64,000 bases of DNA from Nonomuraea wenchangensis (GCF_900111685.1 NZ_FOHX01000012.1:1-64000); one strand, 5' to 3'. Shown: positions 17,626 to 26,007, numbered from the stretch's first letter. Numbers and translations: made by a program. The notes: generated by a model not told the origin, from the letters alone.

Positions 17626-18828
17626 GTGGCCTTTGAACAGCGCGGACAGTTGCGCGGACTGAAGGTGGTGGAGTTCGCCCACGTGGTCGCCGGGCCGCTG
17701 GCCGGTTCCCTCCTGGCCGACCAGGGCGCGGATGTCGTCCATGTGGAGCCGCCGGGGACCGGCGACGCCGCCCGCGCGATGGGACCGACCCGTGACGGGG
17801 TGCCGCTGTGGTTCAAGGTCGCCGGCCGCAACAAGCGCTCCGTCACCCTGGACCTGCACGACCCCGACGGCCGGCGTGTCGCCCACCGCCTCGTGGCCTG
17901 GGCCGACGTCGTGATCGTCACGCTGCGCGCCTCGCGGTTGCGTGCCTGGGAACTCGACTGGGAGGCCGTGCACCGGCTCAACCCCCGGGCCGTACTGCTG
18001 CAGATCTCCGGGTTCGGTGCGACGTCGTCGCTGGCCGACGCGCCCGGCTTCGGAAAGGTCGGCGAGGCTCGCAGCGGCGTCGTCCACCTGACCGGCTTCG
18101 CGGACGGCCCGCCGGTGCACACGGGGTTCTCGCACGGAGACGCGGTGACGGGCTTGATGGGCGCCTACGCCGTGCTCGCCGCCCTGCACCGGCGCTCCGA
18201 CGATCCCGGCTTCGACGGCGAGTGGATCGACCTGGCCCTGTTCGAGCCGCTCTTCCGGCTGGTCGAGTGGCAGGTCATCGCCCATGACCAGCTCGGCGTG
18301 ACGCCCGGCAGGTCCGGCAACCAGCTCGCCGTCGCTCCTGCCGCCGTGATCAACACCTACCGGTCGCGCGACGACGACTGGATCACGGTGACGTCCGCGA
18401 CGCTGCGTTCCGTGCTGAACGTGGTCCGCCTGCTGGGCCTGCCGGAGGACGAGTTCGCCACCGCGGCCCAGCAGCTCGCCGGACGTGAACGATTGGACGA
18501 GGAGCTGCGGGCCTGGGTCGCCGGGCGTGGCACCGAGGAGTGCCTGCGCGCGTTCGCCCAAGCCGAGGTGGTGGCCTCCCGGATCTTCTCGGCCGCCGAC
18601 ATCGCCGCCGACCCTGTCTACGCCGAGCGCGGCGACATCGTCACCATCGACGACCCCGACCTGGGGCCGGTCCGCATGCAGGCCGCCCTCCCCCACTTCC
18701 GCCGCGAGCCCGGACAGGTCTGGCGGACCGGGCCCGCCCTGGGGCAGGACAACGACCTCGTCTACCGCGAATGGCTCGGCCTGACCGGCGAGGACGTCGA
18801 GGACCTGGAGAAGCGTGGTGTCATCTGA
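17626..18828 (+). CDS. Class III (CaiB/BaiF) CoA transferase
   Basis: The 400-residue product starts at GTG 17626 with VAFEQRGQLRGLKVVEFAHV. It shows family III CoA-transferase features: VAGPLAGSLLADQGADVVHVEPPGTGD at 25-50, NKRSVTLDLHDPDGRRVAHRL, the ISGFG motif near residue 128, and GAYAVLAALHRR. The catalytic Asp of the family is expected just after the GFG motif region. These enzymes move CoA between carboxylic acids. The next gene is a CitE-like lyase overlapping by 14 bases, so the pair probably activates a hydroxy-dicarboxylate to its CoA thioester and then cleaves it, as in citramalate or itaconate breakdown. The exact substrate is inference. Confidence 0.86.
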   Translation: MAFEQRGQLRGLKVVEFAHVVAGPLAGSLLADQGADVVHVEPPGTGDAARAMGPTRDGVPLWFKVAGRNKRSVTLDLHDPDGRRVAHRLVAWADVVIVTLRASRLRAWELDWEAVHRLNPRAVLLQISGFGATSSLADAPGFGKVGEARSGVVHLTGFADGPPVHTGFSHGDAVTGLMGAYAVLAALHRRSDDPGFDGEWIDLALFEPLFRLVEWQVIAHDQLGVTPGRSGNQLAVAPAAVINTYRSRDDDWITVTSATLRSVLNVVRLLGLPEDEFATAAQQLAGRERLDEELRAWVAGRGTEECLRAFAQAEVVASRIFSAADIAADPVYAERGDIVTIDDPDLGPVRMQAALPHFRREPGQVWRTGPALGQDNDLVYREWLGLTGEDVEDLEKRGVI

Positions 18829-19699
18829 GCGTCCCTCCTTGCGTTCCCTGCTCTTCGTCCCGGGCACTCGCACCGGCTGGCTGGCCAAGGCGGAAGCGGC
18901 AGGGGCGGACGCCGCCATCCTCGATCTCGAGGACGCCGTCCCGGCGGAGGACAAGCCCGCGGCCAGGCGACAGGTGGCGGCGGCCGTCGCCGCTCACACC
19001 GGGGACATGGCGCTGTTCATCCGGATCAACCCCCTCGACAGCTGGGCGGCCGCCGAGGAGTTACGCGCCGTCGCCCACGCCCGCCTGACCGGCGTGGTCG
19101 TACCGAAGGTGGCCGGCCCGGACGACGTGCGGCTCGCCGATCGGCTGCTGAGCTGGTGCGAACGAGAACACGGCCTGCCGGACGGGCACCTCGCCCTGGT
19201 GCCGCTGCTGGAGAGCGCGGCCGCCCTCCACGACGCCCGCGACATCGGCCGGGCGGCGCCGCGCGTCGCCTACCTGGGCGCGGTCACCGGCAGGGGCGGC
19301 GACGTCGAACGCGCGGTCGGCTACCGGTGGAGCCCGTCCGGCGCCGAGACCCTCGCCCTGCGCTCGCGCGTGCTGCTGGACGTCCGGGCGGCGGGCGTGC
19401 CCTGCCCCGTCGGCGGCCTGTGGACGACCATCGGCGACCTCGACGGGCTGCGTGCCTTCGCCGAGCAGAATCGCTCGCTCGGTTACGAAGGCATGATGGC
19501 CATCCATCCCTCCCACGTCCCCGCCATCAACGCCGTCTTCTCGCCGAACCCGGAGGAGATCGCCCGCTTCGAGCGTCTGATCGTCGCCGTTGACGAGGCT
19601 CGGGCACGCGGAGCGGGCGCGATCACCTTCGAGGGCGAGATGGTCGACGAGGCCATGGCGGTGCGGGCCCGAGCCGCTCTCCGCAGGGCGAAGCGCTAG
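18815..19699 (+). CDS. CitE/HpcH-type CoA-ester lyase
   Basis: The 294-residue TIM-barrel protein reads LRSLLFVPGTRTGWLAKAEA at the front, then AAILDLEDAVPAEDKPAARR with the metal-binding acidic residues. LFIRINPLDS, VVPKVAGPDDV, LVPLLESAAAL and GYEGMMAIHPSHVPAINAVF follow. This is the pattern of citrate lyase beta subunit-like enzymes such as citramalyl-CoA, malyl-CoA or HMG-CoA-type lyases, which split a CoA ester retro-aldol fashion with Mg2+. The start codon (GTG 18815, or GTG 18818) overlaps the end of the CoA transferase gene, so translation is coupled. A G/C hairpin follows the stop. Confidence 0.86.
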   Translation: MVSSERPSLRSLLFVPGTRTGWLAKAEAAGADAAILDLEDAVPAEDKPAARRQVAAAVAAHTGDMALFIRINPLDSWAAAEELRAVAHARLTGVVVPKVAGPDDVRLADRLLSWCEREHGLPDGHLALVPLLESAAALHDARDIGRAAPRVAYLGAVTGRGGDVERAVGYRWSPSGAETLALRSRVLLDVRAAGVPCPVGGLWTTIGDLDGLRAFAEQNRSLGYEGMMAIHPSHVPAINAVFSPNPEEIARFERLIVAVDEARARGAGAITFEGEMVDEAMAVRARAALRRAKR

Positions 19700-19726
19700 C
19701 CGCGCGCGACGGTGACGCGCGCGCGG
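19700..19726 (+). terminator. GC-rich hairpin after the lyase gene
   Basis: CCGCGCGCG (19700-19708) pairs with CGCGCGCGG (19718-19726) right after the stop codon. It has no T-run. Confidence 0.5.
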
Positions 19727-20073
19727 CGATGAAACCGTCCTGGTGAGGTGTCACCCGGATGATCGCCCCGCTTCCCCCCGCGGTCGGCTGGACCTCGATC
19801 GCGGCTTCGCCGGTGGTGGCAGCGTCGCTCACCGGCGTCGTTCCGGCCTGCGGCAGGTAGGAGGCCGACGGTTCAAGGGCTCGCGGTCTATTCGGCGTGC
19901 AGCGTCGCGGTGTCGTAGTCCCAGCGGTAACGGTGCGAGGAGCCGGCGACGGCCAGGGGGTGGCCGCGTTCGAGGTCGGCGAAGTGCACGTGCCGTCAGA
20001 GCCTGTGCACGTGTTCCTCTGGGAGGCGTCAGGAGGCGGTTGCCGCGGCCAGGCCGGCAGCGCGGCTGACCGC
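19727..20073 (-). pseudogene. Decayed coding fragments of an unrecognised protein
   Basis: Two minus-strand pieces in different frames have coding character. About 19890-19990 reads VHFADLERGHPLAVAGSSHR then YRWDYDTATLHAE and a stop. About 19740-19865 reads YLPQAGTTPVSDAATTGEAA then IEVQPTAGGSGAIIRVTPHQ. They may be pieces of one gene broken by frameshifts; I do not recognise it. The remainder of the gap shows nothing. Confidence 0.3.
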
Positions 20074-20724
20074 TCAGCCGGTGGCCTGCTCCCCAGGAGT
20101 GACGACGCCGGATTCGTACGCCAGGACCACCGCCTGAACCCGGTCGCGCAGCCCGAGCTTGCCCAGGATGCGCCCGACATGCGTCTTGACCGTGGTCTCC
20201 GACAGGAACAGATCGGCCCCGATCTCCGCGTTGGAGGCGCCACGGGCCAGGCCGAGGAAGACCTCGCGCTCACGTTGCGTGAGCATCCCGAGTACGGCCT
20301 CCGGGTCGCTGTCGGCCCTGGCGACGAGCTGCCCGATGAGACGCCGCGTCGTGGACGGCGCGATGATCGAGTCGCCCCCGTGCACGTGCCGGATCGCCGC
20401 GATGATCTCCTCGCCGGACGCGTCCTTCAGCATGAACCCGCTCGCTCCGGCGCGCAGCGCGGCCAGGGCGTGCTCATCGAGGTCGAACGTGGTCAGCGCC
20501 AGCACCTTCGGCGGGTCGTCCAGCCTCTGGATCTCACGGGTGGCGGTGACGCCGTCCATCCGGGGCATGCGGATGTCCATCACCACCACGTCGACACGCC
20601 GCGACTCCAGCGCCTTCAGTGCCTCCAGCCCGTCACCGGCCTCGGCGACCACCTCCATGTCGGGCTGGGACCTGACGACCATGGTCAAGCCGTTGCGCAG
20701 CAGCTCCTGATCGTCGACGATCAT
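20074..20724 (-). CDS. NarL/LuxR-type response regulator
   Basis: The 216-residue protein begins MIVDDQELLRNGLTMVVRSQ. The receiver domain has the phosphoacceptor Asp50 (VVVMDIRMPRMDG) and the switch region LALTTFDLDEHAL. A LuxR-type helix-turn-helix follows at about 147-205 (LTQREREVFLGLARGASNAE, then VKTHVGRILGKLGLRDRVQA). Its ATG overlaps the stop of the sensor kinase gene as ATGA, so the two are translationally coupled and form a cognate pair. The upstream-extended frame seen through the kinase is not real. The target genes are not evident, but the cotranscribed membrane protein is a candidate. Confidence 0.92.
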   Translation of the reverse strand: MIVDDQELLRNGLTMVVRSQPDMEVVAEAGDGLEALKALESRRVDVVVMDIRMPRMDGVTATREIQRLDDPPKVLALTTFDLDEHALAALRAGASGFMLKDASGEEIIAAIRHVHGGDSIIAPSTTRRLIGQLVARADSDPEAVLGMLTQREREVFLGLARGASNAEIGADLFLSETTVKTHVGRILGKLGLRDRVQAVVLAYESGVVTPGEQATG

Positions 20725-21995
20725 GATCCTGATGATGGGAGACTCCTCGACTCGTAGGGCAGAGTGGCCGACAGCTCGAAGCCCGCGCCGGGCCGCCCGC
20801 CGATCGCCACGGTGCCGCCCACCATGCGGAGACGTTCGCGCATCCCGGTCAGCCCGACGCCGGCCTCTCCCGTGGCCGGCGCGGCGCCGTCGTCCTCGAT
20901 GGTGATGTGCAGTCCGTCCGGACGCCACGCGAGCGTCAGATCGGCCGCGGCCGTCGCCCCCGCGTGCTTGATGACGTTGGTCAGCCCCTCCTGGATGACG
21001 CGGTAGGCGGTCAGGTCGACGGCGGGACGCAGGCGCCGGGCCTCCCCGACCTCCTGTACGGCGACGCGGACACCCGTAGCGCGCACCTGGCCGAGCAGGT
21101 CGGGGAGGTCGCCGAGGCCAGGTTGCGGAGCGGTGCCGCCGTCGGCGCGGAGCACGCCCAGCAGCCCGCGCATGTCGCGCAGGGCGTCGCGTCCGACACC
21201 GGCGATGGTGGCGAACACGCCCGCCCCGGGCGAGTCCGGATCCGACAGCCTGCCGCCCTCCGCCTGGCTGACCATCACGGCGAGCGAGTGCGACACCACG
21301 TCGTGCATCTCGCGGCTGATCCGGTCGCGCTCCGCCCGCGCCGCCTCCGCCCGCTCCCGCGCGCGGTCGGCCTCGGCACGCTCCGCCTTCGCCCTGAGCT
21401 CGGCCAGGAACAACGCCCGTATCCGGCTGAGGCGGCCCAGCGACCACAGGCACGCCGTCATGGCGACCAGGCCGGCCGACAGCCCGATCCGCCAGGAGAC
21501 CAGGTCGTAGCCGCCCGACGAGCCTCCCCACGAAGGCGGATCCCACAGGCGCGCCAGGACCAGGCCCACCCCGGCCAGGGCGACGGCCAGGCAGGCCAGG
21601 CCGGACAGGAGATCGAGCCGGCCGGACACCGTGTAGAGCAGCAGCCCGAAGACCAGCGAGCTCGGCAGCAGCACCGCCGAATAGTAGGCGCCGGACGGGT
21701 CGTGCAGGGGCGGGAGCAACACCAGCAGCAGCATCGCCGCGGCGGCCAGGCCGTACGCGAACCGCGGGCGCAGCCGGCGCGGGACTACGCAACCATGCAG
21801 CACCAGCGCCCCCAGACCCGCGAGCAGGCGAAGGGCGAGCGGACTGTCCGAGGTCCGGAGCAGGGCGAACGACATCAGGCCGAGGGGCAGCGCGAGCAGG
21901 ACGGCGAGCGCGGCGTCGCCGCTCACTTGATGCCGGCTGAGAAACGAATCCATCGCGGCCCCGGCCGGAGACGGGGACTCTTCCATGCCCACCAT
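20721..21995 (-). CDS. Two-component sensor histidine kinase (HisKA_3 type)
   Basis: The 424-residue protein has about six N-terminal membrane segments (roughly residues 20-180). A coiled coil rich in A, E and R follows, and then the HisKA_3 dimerisation and phosphoacceptor motif RISREMHDVVSHSLAVMVSQ, with phospho-His at about residue 231. The C-terminal HATPase_c domain has the N-box GLTNVIKHAGA and the G-box GEAGVGLTGMRERL. This is the usual NarL-partner kinase of actinomycetes. The start is either ATG 21995 or ATG 21986; both fit after the upstream membrane-protein gene, which ends at 22001. The large fused frame starting at 22082 is not credible. Confidence 0.9.
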   Translation of the reverse strand: MVGMEESPSPAGAAMDSFLSRHQVSGDAALAVLLALPLGLMSFALLRTSDSPLALRLLAGLGALVLHGCVVPRRLRPRFAYGLAAAAMLLLVLLPPLHDPSGAYYSAVLLPSSLVFGLLLYTVSGRLDLLSGLACLAVALAGVGLVLARLWDPPSWGGSSGGYDLVSWRIGLSAGLVAMTACLWSLGRLSRIRALFLAELRAKAERAEADRARERAEAARAERDRISREMHDVVSHSLAVMVSQAEGGRLSDPDSPGAGVFATIAGVGRDALRDMRGLLGVLRADGGTAPQPGLGDLPDLLGQVRATGVRVAVQEVGEARRLRPAVDLTAYRVIQEGLTNVIKHAGATAAADLTLAWRPDGLHITIEDDGAAPATGEAGVGLTGMRERLRMVGGTVAIGGRPGAGFELSATLPYESRSLPSSGS

Positions 21996-22000
21996 TATGG

Positions 22001-23047
22001 TCAGCGGCCGTGAGCGAGGTGCCGGCGGCGGATGAGGTACGCCAGAGCGGCCACCGCCAGGGCGGCGCCCCACAGGGGCCACAACATCTCCGGCAGCCAG
22101 GCGCCCAGCTCGTCCTCCGCCCCGTCCGGGCCGACCCGCTCGCCGCTGAGCTTGCGGCGGACGTACATCAGCCCGGCGGACGTGATGGGGAAGGAGACGG
22201 CCAGCGCCGAGTAGGCCGGGAGGCGTGCCGGAATCGGCCGGCCACCCAGGAACGGCAGCCAGCGCGGCCAGACCTCACCCCACGGCCGGACCAGGCCGAC
22301 GGTCAGAACCGCGCCGAGGAGAGCGACGGCGCCGAGACCGGCACCGATCGGGGTGATCTCGGCGATGTAGGCCAGGAACTCGTCGCTGATGCCGACGGGA
22401 ACGCCCAGCAGCCAGCCGACGCGGGTGACGGCGTAGAAGACGGGGACGGCGACCGCGACGGCGGTCGCGTACCACCCGATCCGGATCGCCCCGTCGACAC
22501 TGCCCGGCGGCCGGAGCGCGCCGTCGACACCACCGGACCGCCCGCGCCCACCGAGCAGTGCGCGCGTGCCCAGGGCCATCAGGCTGACACCGGCCGCCGT
22601 CAGGATCAGCAGGTTGACGCTCGGCCAGGTCAGCATGGACGCGATCATCGAGAACTCGACCTGACCCGCGAGCGCGGCGGCGAGCATCACCGGCAGGTAC
22701 CCGGCGGTCATCATGATGCGGACATCGGGCAGGATCACCGCCAGGCCGACGCCGGCGACGACGGCCACGACGGCGGTGACCCGGTTGAGACGGTCCTTGG
22801 CGGCGAGCACGGCGACGACGCCTGCCACCAGCGCCGACACCGCCAGCACGCTCCCGCCGACCGCCGCCGGAAGCGGGTCGAGCAGGGTGTTGCCGGCGCC
22901 CGCGCGGCCGGCGTCGAACGGATAACCGGGCCCGCCGAGGGCCCAGACAAGGCCGAGGACCAGATAGCTCACCGACCAGACGGCGATGATCAGGACAGGC
23001 ACGACCGTGCGGCGGTTTTCTGGATGAGAGGTGTTCACCCAGCTCAA
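22001..23047 (-). CDS. Polytopic membrane protein of unknown function
   Basis: About 348 residues with eight or nine hydrophobic segments (for example VPVLIIAVWSVSYLVLGLVW, AVGGSVLAVSALVAGVVAVL and AVALLGAVLTVGLVRPWG). The hydrophilic ends are short, and a small basic tail (LIRRRHLAHGR) follows the last segment. I recognise no named family. It precedes the sensor kinase by five bases, so the three genes form one operon and this protein could supply or receive the signal. The start at TTG 23047 is uncertain; GTG 23038 is an alternative. Confidence 0.7.
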   Translation of the reverse strand: MSWVNTSHPENRRTVVPVLIIAVWSVSYLVLGLVWALGGPGYPFDAGRAGAGNTLLDPLPAAVGGSVLAVSALVAGVVAVLAAKDRLNRVTAVVAVVAGVGLAVILPDVRIMMTAGYLPVMLAAALAGQVEFSMIASMLTWPSVNLLILTAAGVSLMALGTRALLGGRGRSGGVDGALRPPGSVDGAIRIGWYATAVAVAVPVFYAVTRVGWLLGVPVGISDEFLAYIAEITPIGAGLGAVALLGAVLTVGLVRPWGEVWPRWLPFLGGRPIPARLPAYSALAVSFPITSAGLMYVRRKLSGERVGPDGAEDELGAWLPEMLWPLWGAALAVAALAYLIRRRHLAHGR

Positions 23048-23268
23048 TGTGCCGTTCCCCAGGTGCCGCGCACATCGTCACCAGGTATCGGCCGGGTCCT
23101 CCGGAGGTGTCGGGTCCCGCGACGACGCGGCTGCCCACGTGCACCCCGTACGGGACCGTGCAACTTCGGCCCGACCGACGCCTGGACCTGACTGGCCCCC
23201 GCCCACATCGAAGGTTCTTGAGGCGTACCCGCAGCGGAGCACTTCGTGGCCAAGGTCCGGCGGAGGGA

Positions 23269-23922
23269 TCATGCGCCGGTGGCCACGGGCAGGTCGGCGA
23301 GACGCCACTCCAGCATGCCGTCTTCCAGGCGTACGGCACGCCGCCCCTGTGCGACCAGCGCCCGCACGGCGTCATGCGCGAACACGCAGTACTCGCCCCG
23401 GCAGTACGCCACGATCGTGCCGTCCTCCGGCAGTTCGGTCAGCCGGTCGAGGAGCTCGTCCACGGGGAAGGACAGCGCGCCGGGGATGTGTCCGGCGGCG
23501 TACTCCTCGCGCGGGCGCACGTCGATGACGGTGACGTCGCCTTCCTGGATCCTGCGCAGCAGCTCGGCGCGGGTCAGTTGCTCGGTGTCCGCGGGTCCGA
23601 GGTAGGCGGTGCGCGCCCGGTCGACCTCCGCCAGGTGCTCCGAGGCGACGCCGCGCAGCCGCGCCCACAGGTCGGCGACGTCGTCTCCCGCCAGGCGGTA
23701 GAAGACTTTCGTCCCCTCCTTGCGCGTGGCCACGATGCCCGCCTGCTTCAGGACCTGCAGGTGGTTGGAGGCGCTCGTCAGGCCGAGTCCGGCGGCACCG
23801 GCCAGCACCTCGACGGAGCGTTCACTCTGGGCCAGCAGGTCGAGGAGCTCCAGCCGCTTCGCACTGGCCAGCGCCTTGGCCACCTGGGCGAAGGTTTCGT
23901 ACAACGGCGTCTTGTCACCCAT
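23269..23922 (-). CDS. ArsR-family regulator fused to a rhodanese domain
   Basis: The 217-residue protein has an ArsR winged helix at about 5-90 (LASAKRLELLDLLAQSERSV, TSASNHLQVLKQAGIVATRK, EGTKVFYRLAGDDV). A rhodanese-like domain follows at about 115-210, with VTVIDVRPREEYAAGHIPGA and the active-site loop CRGEYC (Cys174 and Cys179). Such fusions are thought to sense reactive sulfur or related thiol chemistry through the rhodanese cysteine. I start at ATG 23922, which has GAGGAG at the right distance; the TTG at 23937 would overlap the ribosome site. A dyad at 23931-23951 covers the ribosome site, suggesting autoregulation. A paralogue is at 61.97 kb. Confidence 0.88.
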   Translation of the reverse strand: MGDKTPLYETFAQVAKALASAKRLELLDLLAQSERSVEVLAGAAGLGLTSASNHLQVLKQAGIVATRKEGTKVFYRLAGDDVADLWARLRGVASEHLAEVDRARTAYLGPADTEQLTRAELLRRIQEGDVTVIDVRPREEYAAGHIPGALSFPVDELLDRLTELPEDGTIVAYCRGEYCVFAHDAVRALVAQGRRAVRLEDGMLEWRLADLPVATGA

Positions 23923-23930
23923 GAAGCTCC

Positions 23931-23951
23931 TCCACAACTATGTGGAATAGT
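23931..23951. promoter_or_regulatory. Candidate ArsR operator (overlapping dyads)
   Basis: TCCAC-N6-GTGGA at 23931-23946 and ACTAT-N5-ATAGT at 23937-23951 overlap each other and the ribosome-binding region of the ArsR-rhodanese gene. Imperfect ACT/ATA-N-TAT/AGT dyads are usual ArsR/SmtB sites. Confidence 0.5.
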
Positions 23952-24054
23952 GTATGAGCTCTCGCCGCCCGCAGGCAACCAAGGGGTGTCGTATTCGCGG
24001 GTCCGCCGTTCGTCTACCTGGTGAAAGGCCATACCCATCAGGAGGGGGACGACG

Positions 24055-24393
24055 ATGAAGTACGTGCTGATGTTCATCGAGAACGAGGAGTACGCCGCTG
24101 CGCTGGCCGCCATGGACCAGGCGGAGACGCAGGCCGCCTACGCGAAGGTGGGGCAGTGGTTCGCCGACCACGCCGACGTGATCACCCATCACGCGCATCT
24201 GGCGCCGGCCGAGACCGCCAGCACGGTACGGCTGGGCGCGGGCGACCCGGTGGTCACCGATGGGCCGTTCGTGGAGGGCAAGGAGGTGGTCAGCGGGTTC
24301 GTCGAGATCGACGTGCCCGATCTGGACGAGGCGTTGCGCATCGCGCGCTCGTGGCCCGCCTGCCCGATCGTGGAGATCCGGCCGGCCGCCTGA
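24055..24393 (+). CDS. YciI-family protein
   Basis: The 112-residue product starts MKYVLMFIENEEYAAALAAM. It has the YCII/DGPF fold pattern, including the VTDGPFVEGKEVVSGFVEID block that gave the DGPF name and a conserved His-Asp region (THHAHLAPAET). Members are small dimeric proteins sometimes linked to ECF sigma factors; the catalytic role is unclear. RBS AGGAGGGGG precedes the ATG. It stands alone between divergent and convergent neighbours, with a strong hairpin after it. Confidence 0.85.
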   Translation: MKYVLMFIENEEYAAALAAMDQAETQAAYAKVGQWFADHADVITHHAHLAPAETASTVRLGAGDPVVTDGPFVEGKEVVSGFVEIDVPDLDEALRIARSWPACPIVEIRPAA

Positions 24394-24403
24394 GCGGCGC
24401 TCA

Positions 24404-24434
24404 CCCCCTCCTGGCGCCTGCCGCCGGGAGGGGG
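24404..24434. terminator. Bidirectional terminator hairpin
   Basis: CCCCCTCCTGGCG (24404-24416) pairs with CGCCGGGAGGGGG (24422-24434), with one G-T pair, between the convergent ends of the YciI gene and the membrane-protein operon. Confidence 0.65.
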
Positions 24435-24443
24435 CGGCCCGGA

Positions 24444-24968
24444 TCATCCCGATCGGCCGCGCGCCACCCCTTCGTCCAGGTCGGGCCCCTCGCCCAGGTC
24501 GGGCTCCCGGTCATGAGCGGGCGGCCGCGCCGCGCGCGTCTTCGGCCGGACGTGCCCGACGATCGCGTAGGCCAGCAGGCCCACGCCGGCCAGCAGCATG
24601 AGCCCGATGGCGATCCATTCGCGCGAGCCGCCCGGACCGTACACCTGGTAGCGGCGGCCGACGTCGACCGCGCGGGTCCGCTCCCCCGCCCGGTTCGACG
24701 CGCGGTCGCTGCCGTACAGGGCGACGTCGGCGCGCGGCGCCGCTCCCGAGTCCGCCTGGAAGCCGCCCATCCAGGTGCACTGCTCGTGCCCCGGATGGCG
24801 GACGCAGGCCAGCCGTACGGGAGTGAACCAGCCCGCGGCGCCGTCGGCGGTGGCCGCCCTCAGGACGGGTGCAATGTTCGGGACCGACAGGTAGAGCAGG
24901 AAGAGGGACATCAGGGCCATCACCAGGTGCACGCCCGACGGACGGCGCCTGACCGCCACGGGAGTCAC
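24444..24968 (-). CDS. Small membrane protein, two transmembrane segments
   Basis: The 174-residue product starts at GTG 24968 (VTPVAVRRRPSGVHLVMALM), overlapping the upstream stop as GTGA. It has one membrane helix near residues 14-35 and another at about 118-140 (WIAIGLMLLAGVGLLAYAIV). A 75-residue extracytoplasmic loop between them contains two cysteines (LACVRHPGHEQCTWMGGF), which could form a disulfide. The acidic C-terminal tail is cytoplasmic. I recognise no family. It is cotranscribed with the histidine-rich membrane protein upstream and probably works with it. Confidence 0.65.
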   Translation of the reverse strand: MTPVAVRRRPSGVHLVMALMSLFLLYLSVPNIAPVLRAATADGAAGWFTPVRLACVRHPGHEQCTWMGGFQADSGAAPRADVALYGSDRASNRAGERTRAVDVGRRYQVYGPGGSREWIAIGLMLLAGVGLLAYAIVGHVRPKTRAARPPAHDREPDLGEGPDLDEGVARGRSG

Positions 24969-25519
24969 GCCTTCATGGGCGCCGCGCAGGAGCAACCCAT
25001 CGCCGCGCGCTCGGCGGCGTTCGGACGGAGGTGGAAATAGACCGCGACGACCATCGGCACGAAGACCAGGGCGTTGTAGAACAGGTGCAGTTCCAGTCGC
25101 GGTACGAGGAGCTGGATGAGACTGGTCGGGACCGGCCGCCCGAGCAGGTTGTTGCCGGTGAGCGCCTGCAGCAGCAGGAGCAGGTGCTCCAGGTGGTGCC
25201 AGACCTGGATGCCGAGGGAGATGTTCCACCAGGTCCTGGCCCGGCCGACCATGCCATGACGCAGCACGATGAGGCCGATGAGCATGAGCAGCGCGTAGCC
25301 GTAGTGCATCCATTCCGAGGTGACGAGCCAGGGGAAAGGGATGCCGAGGACGCCGCGCGCCTCCGGCAGGGGCCAGCCGAGGACGTACACCTGGATCGCC
25401 TGGGCGATGTGCTCGGCCCAGTGCCCGATCACGATCAGCATGTAGAGGTTGAGCATGAGCTTGTGCCGGCCGGTGTTCGCGGCCGACATCCACTGGCCGG
25501 GGATCGCCAGAGTGGTCAC
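24965..25519 (-). CDS. Histidine-rich polytopic membrane protein
   Basis: The 184-residue product starts at GTG 25519 with GGAGG six bases upstream. It has about four or five membrane helices. Paired histidines lie at helix ends: GHWAEHIAQ, EWMHYGYALL, WHHLEHLLLLL and LELHLFYN. Repeated HxxxH and HHxxH motifs within membrane helices are seen in metal- or haem-binding membrane proteins, so a cofactor is likely; I cannot name the family. The C-terminus ends GCSCAAPMKA, adding two cysteines. It is followed without a gap by the two-helix membrane protein. Confidence 0.6.
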   Translation of the reverse strand: MTTLAIPGQWMSAANTGRHKLMLNLYMLIVIGHWAEHIAQAIQVYVLGWPLPEARGVLGIPFPWLVTSEWMHYGYALLMLIGLIVLRHGMVGRARTWWNISLGIQVWHHLEHLLLLLQALTGNNLLGRPVPTSLIQLLVPRLELHLFYNALVFVPMVVAVYFHLRPNAAERAAMGCSCAAPMKA

Positions 25520-25670
25520 GGGGGCCTCCGGGGAATGACGTGGGAAGCGGCTTCGGGCCGCGCCAGGAGCAGGCACCGGCGCGCCGCGGCCTCATCGTGA
25601 CATCGCCCCCAACTTTCTCCTATGTGGAAATGTCATGGAATATCGCGCGTTCGCCCCAAGCTTCTGACAG

Positions 25671-25702
25671 TTGACACTAACGAAAGTGTCGCCTATCGAT
25701 AG
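25671..25702 (+). promoter_or_regulatory. Promoter-like dyad
   Basis: TTGACA at 25671-25676 and TATCGA at 25694-25699 are spaced by 17 bases. Between them lies the dyad GACACT-N6-AGTGTC (25673-25690), and CTATCGATAG at 25693-25702 is a perfect palindrome. It faces right, about 360 bases before the PLP-enzyme gene. No other rightward gene is close. Confidence 0.35.
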
Positions 25703-26007
25703 GCGGCCCGGATCTCCACCGCGCCCCCCCGTGCGGGCTCCCCGCGAGAACGACGGCCTGCCGTCGACGAAGTGCGGCTTCCGCCCTCGAATCGTCGTGC
25801 TGCGAATGGGCTTGAGCGAGCACTGATGCCGCGCCACGCCAGCGCGACGTAAGCGCCAACTACCCACTCGGGGCGAGGCCGGCCGCGTCGCGGAAGACCA
25901 GCATGAATCTCAGCTGCACACCTCTGTGACCGAGACGGACGAAACCCATCCCCTTGCGAGAATCACCGAAAACCCGCGCCCTTTGGCGACAAGAGGTCCA
26001 ATGATAA

